Shown here in pieces: positions 7,912-14,308 of a stretch of DNA of 14,308 nt. Within the stretch, counting starts at the first letter, position 1, and every line of letters begins with the position of its first letter. The notes under the pieces are model-generated. The model saw only the letters and a list, made by a program, of their open reading frames with translations. It did no database searches and had not been told where the DNA came from. Origin of the DNA: Pseudomonadota bacterium (GTDB lineage Bacteria; Pseudomonadota; Alphaproteobacteria; Sphingomonadales; Sphingomonadaceae); contig JAFAGN010000151.1 in assembly GCA_023422695.1 (NCBI GenBank), positions 1 through 14,308 on the forward strand. The letters run 5' to 3'. Position numbers and translations under genes: made by a program.

Positions 7912-8532
7912 ATGCTCGATCTTGTAGGTACGAACAGAAAGCAAGCTGCCGGTCGAAAGCGATTTGTTGTCGGCCTTGCAACCTTCGCGGTTGCGGCGTG
8001 CGCTTCGACCCAAAGCGACGCAAGAGGTGCGCGGGGCTCGCGCTCGGACGTATCTTCGGCCGCTTCGTTGGCAAAGAAGAGATTTGTCGTAGATCCAGAT
8101 ACGGTCATTTGTACCTCGGTCGATGTCCAGCAGGAACTTTTCGGGCGCCCGGTCGATAAGGACTGGCGCTACGGCCTGAGCAATTCGCTCGTAAAGGAGT
8201 TCCGGCGCAACTTCTCGGCGATTGGAAAACTGGGCGACCCAAATCGCTTTCGCCCCGACCCCTTCAATGTCGATCCGAAATGCGCATCGCCTGCCGTCAT
8301 CAGAATTTCAGTCCAGTACGAAAAAAGAGGTGGCCTCATGTTCTCTGTCATCCAGAAGATTTCCGTCGGCGTAGACAAGTCAGAAGCCTTCAGGTTCAGG
8401 GACATTGAGGCTGAATGGGCGAGCGGAGCATTGACCAAGTTCGCTCAGTCCGACCCCATCGTCGATGCGATATCCAACGATCTGAAAGGAATATCCAGAA
8501 ATATTTCGGAAGGCGTTTTTGACATTAAATAA
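7912..8532 (+). CDS. Predicted lipoprotein of unknown function in the secretion operon
   Basis: A 206-residue protein I do not recognise. Residues 15-29 form a short basic then hydrophobic signal (RKRFVVGLATFAVAA) ending in a lipobox VAAC with Cys30, so it should be lipidated and face the periplasm. A flexible Ser/Ala/Arg linker follows (31-55), then a compact domain of about 150 residues with two cysteines (Cys67, Cys124) that could form a disulfide. The frame is open from GTG 7861, but ATG 7912 (or GTG 7909) has CGGAG just upstream and gives a proper signal peptide. Its stop codon TAA is part of the AAGGAG ribosome site of the RTX gene, so the two are tightly coupled. Placement between exporter and protease suggests a chaperone, inhibitor or secretion accessory for the protease; serralysin loci often carry a periplasmic inhibitor, but no similarity to one is visible. 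Confidence 0.75.
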   Translation: MLDLVGTNRKQAAGRKRFVVGLATFAVAACASTQSDARGARGSRSDVSSAASLAKKRFVVDPDTVICTSVDVQQELFGRPVDKDWRYGLSNSLVKEFRRNFSAIGKLGDPNRFRPDPFNVDPKCASPAVIRISVQYEKRGGLMFSVIQKISVGVDKSEAFRFRDIEAEWASGALTKFAQSDPIVDAISNDLKGISRNISEGVFDIK

Positions 8533-8536
8533 GGAG
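8531..8536 (+). promoter_or_regulatory. Ribosome binding site of the RTX protease gene
   Basis: AAGGAG lies eight bases before the ATG at 8544 and shares two bases with the TAA stop of the lipoprotein gene. This strong site fixes 8544 as the original start of the protease gene, even though an insertion sequence now interrupts it. Confidence 0.8.
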
Positions 8537-8543
8537 AAATTGC

Positions 8544-8789
8544 ATGCCGCTTGCCGATATTGAAGATGCATTCGCCCTCGTTAACGAGAACACGATCATT
8601 GATCAATCGCTGACGTATTATTTTGCGTCGTCTTTGCCGTCATATGCCGTTGGGACCACCAACCTCCCAGCATCTGTCAATACCTCGGGAACGCCTCAAA
8701 CCTATGTCGTTCAAACCGGTCACATTATTAGCATTGCGGGCGCTGCAGGTTTAGGGTCAGGACCCATTGATTTGCGGAGATGGCTGTGA
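8544..8789 (+). pseudogene. N-terminal fragment of IS-interrupted RTX serralysin-like protease
   Basis: The first 70 codons (8544-8753) are the native start of the protease gene; the last 11 codons before the stop at 8787-8789 come from the left end of the insertion sequence. The segment NTIIDQSLTYYFASSLPSYA (residues 16-35) resembles the first strand of M10B/serralysin catalytic domains, where a Thr-Tyr-Phe-type strand follows a short propeptide. Reading across the element after removing it and one TA copy (8754-9596) puts codon 70 (TTA) directly in frame with GGC TTG at 9597, giving one frame of about 1629 codons. As it stands the product is an 81-residue stub lacking zinc site and RTX repeats, so it should be inactive. 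Confidence 0.8.
8754..8771 (+). repeat. Left terminal inverted repeat of the IS
   Basis: 18 bases matching the reverse complement of 9577-9594 at 17 of 18 positions, with the mismatch at the 11th base (C versus T). It defines the left end of the element. Confidence 0.88.
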
Positions 8790-8816
8790 TTCAGGCGACC
8801 ACGAAGGAGCCTGAAT

Positions 8817-9577
8817 TTGAGCGATTTATTCTGGCTGACGGACGAGCAGATGGCGCGTCTTCAGCCCTATTTTCCGAAGAGCCATGGCCGCAAGCGTGTC
8901 GATGACCGGCGGGTTTTGAGCGGCATCATCTTCGTCAACCGCAATGGGCTGAGGTGGCGCGATGCGCCGAGGGAGTATGGCCCGGCGAAGACGCTCTATA
9001 ATCGCTGGAAGCGGTGGAGCGACAAGGGCATCTTCATCCGCATGATGGAGGGCTTGGCGACACCGCAGGCGCCAGAGCGCAAGACGATCATGATCGACGC
9101 GACCTATTTGAAGGCCCACCGCACGGCGTCGAGCCTTGGGGTAAAAAGGGGGGTCCGGGACGCCTGATCGGCCGTACGAAGGGCGGCATGAACACCAAGC
9201 TTCATGCCGTAACCGATGCAAATGGCCGCCCGATCAGCTTCTTCATGACCGCCGGGCAGGTCAGCGATTACACGGGCGCAGCCGCTTTGCTCGACAGTTT
9301 GCCCAAAGCGCAATGGATGCTCGCCGACCGGGGCTATGATGCCGACTGGTTCCGCGATGCCTTGCAGGAAAAGGGCATCACTCCCTGCATCCCGGGCCGG
9401 AAAATACGCAGCAAGACCGTCAAATATGACAAGCGCCGCTACAAACGCCGTAACCGCATCGAGATCATGTTCGGTCGCCTGAAGGACTGGAGACGCGTCG
9501 CGACGCGCTACGATCGGTGCCCGAAGGCCTTCTTCTCTGCCGTGGCTCTCGCCGCAACCGTCATCTTCTGGCTCTGA
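8817..9577 (+). CDS. IS5-family transposase, produced by -1 ribosomal frameshift
   Basis: Moves the insertion sequence by a DDE cut-and-paste type reaction. The first frame (8817-9167, TTG start after GAAGGAGC) carries the N-terminal DNA-binding part (LTDEQMARLQPYFPKSHGRK, then RWRDAP) and the first catalytic Asp (TIMIDATYLKAHRT). It would end at TGA 9167 after a non-family tail (RGVRDA). A slippery A5G6 run (9143-9153) lets ribosomes step back one base; the second frame then reads KKGGPGRLIGRTKGGMN and carries the second Asp (LADRGYDAD) and the final Glu region (RNRIEIMFGRLKDWRRV), stopping at 9577 inside the right inverted repeat. The joined protein is about 253 residues, usual for this group. 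The ATG-less second frame before 9140 is not coding. A simple frameshift mutation is the alternative to programmed shifting. Confidence 0.88.
9143..9153 (+). promoter_or_regulatory. Slippery site for -1 frameshifting in the transposase
   Basis: Five A followed by six G, read in the first frame as GTA AAA AGG GGG GTC. Slipping back one base gives GGT AAA AAG GGG GGT, which leads into the conserved GRLIGRTKGGMN part of the transposase. Homopolymer runs at this exact place are known in IS427-group elements; shift efficiency cannot be judged from sequence. Confidence 0.65.
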
Positions 9578-9594
9578 TCAATGAGTCCTGACCC
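9577..9594 (-). repeat. Right terminal inverted repeat of the IS
   Basis: 18 bases pairing with the left end at 17 of 18 positions. The transposase stop codon (9575-9577) touches its inner edge, as is usual for compact IS5-family elements. Confidence 0.88.
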
Positions 9595-9599
9595 TAGGC

Positions 9600-12500
9600 T
9601 TGGCTAAGCAGCCTGAAACTGGCGACGCGATCGACAGGGATGTTTTCGTTCCCCTGGCCGGCGCCGATCCATCCCGAGTTTACAGAACCATGATGCATGA
9701 GTTGCTTCATTCTCTCGGTCTTTGGGATGCTGAAGGATTGCTCCTTCCAGACAATCCTTATCTTTCCGCGATGACTTACGAACCTCATCCTTCAACCTCG
9801 CGTCAACCCCACGAACTCCAAATCTACGATATCGCCGCTCTCCAGTCGATGTACGGCCGGAATGCCGCCTATAATTCGGGCGACACGGTCATCACCAATT
9901 TTCTCGAGACGATAACTCCTTATGCTGGAGATGATCGCGTTTTTTCTATCTGGGATGGCGGCGGGACCGACACGATAGACGCTTCAGCTTTTTCTGCTCC
10001 AGCCTACATTGACCTACGGCCGGGATTTCACTCGTCGATCGGAAACTCGACGGGCGTGCTATTTTCCCCTGGTGAGAATCCGTCTGTGAGCAGCACAGGC
10101 AGCAAGAACATATCTATAGCATTTGGCGCCTACATCGAACGCGCCGATGGCTCGAATCAGGGCGATCTCATGGTTGGAAACATTTTTTCCAACGACCTCA
10201 GTGGTGGGGACGGCGACGACGTAATTTTCGCGGAAGGCGCAAACTCAATCAACGACGCCGGAGACGGGGAATATGATCGCCCGAAGTTGGGGGGCATTGA
10301 ACGTGCCCCCCTATCCGTCGTGATGATGTTAGCAAATCCAGATTTTCAACGAGATTCGCTCAACGGCGAAGCAGGAAACGATTCTCTCTACGGTGGTCGA
10401 GGGAAAGACACTCTGTCGGGCGGCATCGGCACAGACTATCTTCGCGGGGGCAGCGGCAACGATACGCTAGCCGGGGATGAAGGTGACGACTTCTTCTACG
10501 CCGAGGAAGGTGACGACGAAATTTGGGGTGGAGGTAACGGGTTCGATCTAGGCACGGCGGACGGCAATGATGCTGTAGATTACGAGTCCAGTTCAAATCC
10601 GATCACCATCACATTTGACGGGACCGCAGAGTCCGCCACGATCACCGTGAAGGATGGCATGGGTGGGACTGACACACTGAAATCGATCGAGAAAATTATC
10701 GGGACGACTGGATACGACCAGATCCAAATCAACGGTGAAATCCCGACGGATACCGAGCTGACAATTGATGCGAACGGCGGTCAGGCGCCAAATGCTTTCG
10801 GGTCGATCCTCAACGGCAGCACTTCCACCAAGAAAATCGAGCTCGACATCGACGCGACAGGGAACGGCTACATCCGTTCTGTTGGCGGCGGCGAAATTAC
10901 CCTCGAAGGGTTTCACACCCAAGCCATTGGATCGAACCTCGACGACAGTCTTTCCGACGACAGTGACGGCAAGAAGCGTCTTGATGGCGGTGAAGGCAAC
11001 GATGTGATTTCAACCGCCGCTTCGTCAGGCGACGCGACGATGTATGGCGGTGCGGGTGACGACACCATCACCGGTGGCGACGGAAATGACGTCATCTATG
11101 GCGATGACTCCTTCCCTTGGGAGTATAGCTACAACATACTGAATGGTGGCGCTGGCAGCGATCTCATCGTCAGTATGTCGGCTTATGACGTCATCGACGG
11201 CGGCGCTGACGAAGACTATATCAAGCTGGGTTTCGCGCCAGGCGCGTTTACCACCATGTGGACCAGCGACATTACGGTCGATGGCGGCGAAGGCGACGAT
11301 TATATCGAGGTGGCTGGTTATGTCAGCACGGTCAATGTCACCCTTTCATCCGATGGAGGGAAGGACACCGTAGTAACTCCGCCGTCTGACTGGTTCAACT
11401 CGGCCATGACGGGCGCTGGCATCAACATCGTCATGGATGGGCTAAGTTACAGCGATTTCACGATCATTGTGGATGCGACTCCAACCGGCAACTCGTACCA
11501 AGGGTGGGCAGACATCGCAGTGGTCAGAAATGACACGGGCGCTTCGATTTATCTTCCCGCCCAATATGTGCATGCCAATGACCAAGGCGGCTCGACTGCA
11601 TTCAGCATTATCAGTTTTAACGGCGAGCAGCTCAATCCCGATCATCACGTCGTGTTCGGCAGTGTCAGCGGTTATGCGACCGATCTGTCGGGCTTCAATG
11701 CTGCGGCTGAACCTAGCGCGGGCGACACTACCGGTACCGCAGGCGATGACCATCTCGCTGGCGGCCATGGTGACGATACCTTGACCGGTGGCGATGGCAA
11801 CGATGCGTTCGAAGCTTCTGGCGGCAATGACAGCATTGATGGTGGCGCTGGCGAGGACACGCTGAATGTTTTCGGTGCGAGGTCCAGGTTTTCTATCACT
11901 GGCAATAGTTCCTCAATGACGCTGACCGACCTGACGGGCCGCGAAGGGACGATGACTGTCACCGGCGTCGAGCGAGTGTTCTTCGTATCCTCTGGAGAAA
12001 CCTACGCCCTCGGCGATTTCTTCGGATACTATGGCACGTCCGGCGATGATGTAATTACGGCAACCGACCGCAACAACCAGATATACGGCTTGGCTGGCAA
12101 TGATACCCTCAACGGCATGGGCGGGAACGATACCATCGAGGGCGGAGCTGGCGACGATGTCATTAATGGCGGAACAGGCAATGATACGGCGCGCTACGCC
12201 GGTTCTTCCGCTGACTACGTCGTAACGCGGCTCTCCGGCGGCGGCGCAACGGTAGTTGCGATCGGTGTCGGGGTCACGGACGGCAGCGACGTTCTTCAAG
12301 ATGTCGAAACCGTTCGATTCGTCGGCGACAATGTCCAGATCCAACTCAATACCTTGCCGATCATTGGCTCAAGTGGCGACGATATCATCGTCGGAGGTGA
12401 AGAAGGCGGCGACCTCTATGGCGGGGATGGGAGCGATATCCTGCAAGGTGGCGGCGGCAATGATTTGCTTGATGGCGGTTCCGGCGACGATCTAGCCTAC

Positions 12501-14276
12501 TATTCCGGTTCCTCGACCGATTTTGCTGTCTATTTTGATGCGGATGGAGCCTTGTATGTTTCTGATCGAAGCGAAGAAGGCGCCGAAGGCTTCGATGAGT
12601 TGGTCGATATCGAAGAAATTCACTTTGGGGGCGACAACACCACTATAGAGGTGGGCGATCTTCCGCCGTTGGGAACGAGCAGCCATGACGTCATTGTGGG
12701 CACGAACCGACACGATGTGCTGTACGGATTGGATGGTGACGACACCCTGACCGGGGCTGGCGGCAATGACAATCTCGACGGCGGTCTCGGCTCGGACGTC
12801 ATGAGCGGCGGCACCGGCGATGATTATTACAGCGTCGATGACGTTGGCGACGTCGTGACCGAGAATGCTGCCGAGGGGTATGATACCGTCTCATCAAGTA
12901 TAACCTATACCCTTGGGGCAAACGTCGAAGGCCTGTCGTTGTGGAGCGATGTGGCGACCGACGGCACCGGCAACGCGCTCAACAACGAGATTTACGGGGA
13001 CGATTTTGAGAATGTCCTTTCCGGCCTCGATGGCGACGATCTGCTCGATGGCGGAGGCGGCAACGATACGCTCCATGGAGGCGATGGTCTCGACACTGCA
13101 AGCTACTGGAACATGTCCACCGATTATGAAGCATTTCGGGAATTGGATGGCTCGGTGACGGTTTATGATCCGAACGACATCGAAGGTGAGGATACGCTGA
13201 TCGGTATCGAAAAGCTTTATTTCTGGGGTGACGATATCACCATCGATGTTGCGGACCTTCCGCTTAGGGGAACGGCGTCGAACGATACATTGTCCGGCGG
13301 TTCCGGAAACGACATGATCTTCGGTTTGGATGGCAACGATCGCATCACTGGCGGGGCTGGAAACGATGTTCTGGACGGTGGAACTGGCGCGTCGGATGTC
13401 GCCGTTTTTGCCGGTACGCAGGCAAGCCATACTATCGCGACGAATGGCGGCGTTGTTACAATCACCGATAATCAACCCTCAACCGACGGTAACGACGGCG
13501 TCGATACGGTCATCGGGATTGAGATCGCAGAGTTTAAGGGTGGAGCGCAGGTGGGAATTACCTCGCCTATCGTTTTGGACTTGAACGGCGATGGCGTTAC
13601 GCTGGTGAACAATCGCAATACCAACGTATCGTTCGACTGGGATAGTGATGGGCGCCGAAACCAGACCGGCTGGGTTGGCCGCGACGATGGCTTCCTGGTC
13701 TTTGATCGCGATGGCGATGGCAAGGTGAGCAATGGCGGCGAGCTCAGCTTTATCGCTGACAAGCCGGGGGCGAAGTCCGATCTCGACGGCCTTCGCGCGT
13801 TCGACAGCAACGGCGATGGCCAATTCTCGTCGGGTGACGAGAAGTTCAGCTCGTTCCGCGTCTGGCGTGACGCCAACGGCAATGGCCGCTCCGAACGAAG
13901 CGAAATGCTGAGCCTCGAACATGCCGGGGTCGCTGCGATCAACCTGACAGGCGAAGCGGTGAACCGGTCGTGGAACTGGGGCGACAACATGACCATCAAT
14001 AATGGTAGCTACGCGCGTACCGACGGGACGACGGCGGCCTTTGGCGATGTCGCTCTGAATTACGAAGTTTCGCCGCGGCGTGCGGCGCGCCCATTCCTCG
14101 TGCACGAGAGGGTACCGCATCGCGCCGGAGGTGTTCCTTACGTCGATCGCGCCGCAATGCAGCTTGGGGAAGCCATGGCCGGGTTTGTCGATGGTCGCCG
14201 ACTTGGGGAACTGCGTTTCGATGAGGCGGTAATCGCGCAGCAGGAATTATTCATACCTGTACCCCGCATTATGTAG
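9600..14276 (+). CDS. RTX protein with serralysin-like (M10) metallopeptidase domain, 5'-truncated by IS
   Basis: The main remnant (1558 codons) of the secreted RTX protease. Residues numbered from 9600: zinc helix HELLHSLGLWD at 33-43 (ligands His33 and His37, general base Glu34, Asp43 where serralysins have the third His), Met-turn SAMTY with Met58 and Tyr60, then IYDIAALQSMYG (76-87), a hallmark of serralysin C-termini of the catalytic domain. From about 198 to 1265 come some 30-35 GGxGxDxxx calcium-binding repeats in blocks separated by beta-rich linkers, then an EF-hand-like Ca2+ region (about 1325-1440). The protein should be exported by the upstream transporter. The TTG at 9600 is only the first start codon after the element and has no good ribosome site, so this half may be untranslated. 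The final ~69 residues look foreign. Confidence 0.85.
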   Translation: MAKQPETGDAIDRDVFVPLAGADPSRVYRTMMHELLHSLGLWDAEGLLLPDNPYLSAMTYEPHPSTSRQPHELQIYDIAALQSMYGRNAAYNSGDTVITNFLETITPYAGDDRVFSIWDGGGTDTIDASAFSAPAYIDLRPGFHSSIGNSTGVLFSPGENPSVSSTGSKNISIAFGAYIERADGSNQGDLMVGNIFSNDLSGGDGDDVIFAEGANSINDAGDGEYDRPKLGGIERAPLSVVMMLANPDFQRDSLNGEAGNDSLYGGRGKDTLSGGIGTDYLRGGSGNDTLAGDEGDDFFYAEEGDDEIWGGGNGFDLGTADGNDAVDYESSSNPITITFDGTAESATITVKDGMGGTDTLKSIEKIIGTTGYDQIQINGEIPTDTELTIDANGGQAPNAFGSILNGSTSTKKIELDIDATGNGYIRSVGGGEITLEGFHTQAIGSNLDDSLSDDSDGKKRLDGGEGNDVISTAASSGDATMYGGAGDDTITGGDGNDVIYGDDSFPWEYSYNILNGGAGSDLIVSMSAYDVIDGGADEDYIKLGFAPGAFTTMWTSDITVDGGEGDDYIEVAGYVSTVNVTLSSDGGKDTVVTPPSDWFNSAMTGAGINIVMDGLSYSDFTIIVDATPTGNSYQGWADIAVVRNDTGASIYLPAQYVHANDQGGSTAFSIISFNGEQLNPDHHVVFGSVSGYATDLSGFNAAAEPSAGDTTGTAGDDHLAGGHGDDTLTGGDGNDAFEASGGNDSIDGGAGEDTLNVFGARSRFSITGNSSSMTLTDLTGREGTMTVTGVERVFFVSSGETYALGDFFGYYGTSGDDVITATDRNNQIYGLAGNDTLNGMGGNDTIEGGAGDDVINGGTGNDTARYAGSSADYVVTRLSGGGATVVAIGVGVTDGSDVLQDVETVRFVGDNVQIQLNTLPIIGSSGDDIIVGGEEGGDLYGGDGSDILQGGGGNDLLDGGSGDDLAYYSGSSTDFAVYFDADGALYVSDRSEEGAEGFDELVDIEEIHFGGDNTTIEVGDLPPLGTSSHDVIVGTNRHDVLYGLDGDDTLTGAGGNDNLDGGLGSDVMSGGTGDDYYSVDDVGDVVTENAAEGYDTVSSSITYTLGANVEGLSLWSDVATDGTGNALNNEIYGDDFENVLSGLDGDDLLDGGGGNDTLHGGDGLDTASYWNMSTDYEAFRELDGSVTVYDPNDIEGEDTLIGIEKLYFWGDDITIDVADLPLRGTASNDTLSGGSGNDMIFGLDGNDRITGGAGNDVLDGGTGASDVAVFAGTQASHTIATNGGVVTITDNQPSTDGNDGVDTVIGIEIAEFKGGAQVGITSPIVLDLNGDGVTLVNNRNTNVSFDWDSDGRRNQTGWVGRDDGFLVFDRDGDGKVSNGGELSFIADKPGAKSDLDGLRAFDSNGDGQFSSGDEKFSSFRVWRDANGNGRSERSEMLSLEHAGVAAINLTGEAVNRSWNWGDNMTINNGSYARTDGTTAAFGDVALNYEVSPRRAARPFLVHERVPHRAGGVPYVDRAAMQLGEAMAGFVDGRRLGELRFDEAVIAQQELFIPVPRIM
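9690..9776 (+). other. Zinc-binding helix and Met-turn of the protease
   Basis: Encodes MMHELLHSLGLWD (9690-9728) and, 15 residues later, SAMTY (9765-9779 region). This is the metzincin signature HExxHxxGxx(H/D) plus a Met-turn with the Met-x-Tyr seen in serralysins. The third ligand is Asp, as in snapalysin-type (M7) enzymes, rather than the serralysin His. Confidence 0.75.
10191..13400 (+). repeat. RTX nonapeptide repeat region with tandem linker modules
   Basis: About 30-35 copies of GGxGxDxxx or close variants, for example SGGDGDDVI, YGGAGDDTI and DGGTGAS, grouped in blocks of three to seven. Such repeats fold into a parallel beta-roll on binding Ca2+ outside the cell. From about 11850 the blocks alternate with ~55-residue linkers of shared pattern: an aromatic Ala-x-Tyr/Phe strand, a GxxxVxD strand, DxLxxIExxxF, GDxxxI, then Leu-Pro and the next GTSxxD block (linkers near 11857, 12178, 12487, 13087 and 13390). 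One different unit at 12830-13000 (GDVVTENAAEGYDTVSSSIT, then TGNALNNEIYG) is a motif common in RTX adhesins and proteases. Confidence 0.85.
13570..13925 (+). other. EF-hand-like calcium-binding domain of the RTX protein
   Basis: Encodes five Asp-rich loops in a row: DLNGDGV, DWDSDGR, DRDGDGK, DSNGDGQ and DANGNGR, with the linking WVGRDDGFLVFD and FSSFRVWRD strands. This arrangement is widespread near the C-terminus of type I secreted RTX proteins, just before the export signal, and probably binds further Ca2+. Base use here is slightly more GC-rich than in the repeat blocks but consistent with coding in this frame. Confidence 0.75.
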
Positions 14277-14308
14277 TCGGCGGTGCATGAGGGATGGCGC
14301 TGGAGCGC
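14067..14308 (-). other. Unrelated DNA joined to the RTX gene 3' end; possible minus-strand coding remnant
   Basis: Just after GDVALNYE (ending 14066) the RTX frame turns Arg/Pro-rich (VSPRRAARPF) and stays open 69 codons without RTX, acidic or hydrophobic export-signal character. On the minus strand the frame from 14246 to 14067 has a visibly GC-richer third position (most codons end in G or C), reading for example LIETQFPKSATIDKPGHGFP, and continues upstream to 14308 apart from one TAA at 14247-14249. This suggests the edge of a different gene or element whose DNA replaced the native end of the RTX gene. I do not recognise the product. A genuine variable C-terminus is the alternative. Confidence 0.35.

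Larger units (their letters stand above)
8752..9596 (+). mobile_element. IS5-family insertion sequence (IS427-like group), about 841 bp
   Basis: The element spans 8754-9594 with TA on each side (8752-8753 and 9595-9596), consistent with a TA target duplication. Its ends are 18-bp inverted repeats with one mismatch: GGGTCAGGACCCATTGAT at 8754-8771, and the reverse complement of 9577-9594 reads GGGTCAGGACTCATTGAT. Inside is one transposase in two overlapping frames joined by a -1 frameshift, typical of the IS427 group. Both ends and the catalytic residues are intact, so it looks recent and potentially mobile. It has split the RTX protease gene. Flanks of the YTA...TAR kind are what this family targets, so the TA repeat alone does not exclude a deletion between two former copies. 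Confidence 0.9.

Noticed and set aside
9014..9140. Start of the second transposase frame taken as an independent gene
   Set aside because: Codons before about 9140 are out of frame with the real transposase, which is read in the first frame there. Only the part after the A5G6 run is genuine coding.
10191..13400. Possible CRISPR or DNA-level tandem repeat array
   Set aside because: The recurring GGCGGC...GGCAACGAT-like strings are degenerate nonapeptide codons in one long frame, with variable spacing and no conserved spacer/repeat structure.
13479..14120. 213-codon minus-strand frame near the 3' end
   Set aside because: From 14066 leftward it is antisense to the EF-hand-like part of the RTX protein, which has strong motif support. 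Only the segment right of 14067 may be real coding, and it is treated separately.

Overview
The window looks like a chromosomal segment of a high-GC alphaproteobacterium, most likely a sphingomonad (Sphingopyxis/Sphingomonas type). That is an inference from base composition, frequent TTG/GTG starts, the gene families present and a sphingomonad-style dispersed hairpin repeat at the left edge; no marker gene confirms it.

Left part (1-3613) is ordinary housekeeping and sensory DNA. On the minus strand lie a soluble methyl-accepting chemotaxis protein with a globin-like N-terminal sensor and, upstream of it, an Lrp/AsnC-family regulator. Divergent from the regulator is alanine dehydrogenase (ald), followed by a 75-residue tail-anchored small membrane protein and a clear intrinsic terminator. 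The regulator beside ald probably controls it.

3614-4200 is a roughly 590-base stretch with no convincing gene. It holds a short REP-like hairpin and becomes strongly AT-rich just before the next operon.

4201-14276 is a type I secretion locus: an HlyB-type ABC transporter with a degenerate C39-like domain, an HlyD-type membrane fusion protein overlapping it by ATGA, a predicted lipoprotein of unknown function, and a large RTX (Ca2+-binding nonapeptide repeat) protein with a serralysin-like zinc metallopeptidase domain. No TolC-type outer membrane factor is present.

The RTX gene is broken. An 841-bp IS5-family element (8754-9594, 18-bp imperfect terminal inverted repeats, flanked by TA, transposase made by a -1 frameshift) sits between codon 70 and the zinc-binding helix. 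Removing the element and one TA rejoins one frame of about 1629 codons. Three further oddities mark the same gene: the stretch between the first strand of the protease domain and the zinc helix is short for a serralysin, the third zinc ligand position carries Asp instead of His, and the last ~69 residues of the open frame look unrelated to an RTX C-terminus and may come from a second rearrangement near 14067. The locus therefore looks like a decaying or phase-interrupted secreted protease system whose exporter is still intact.
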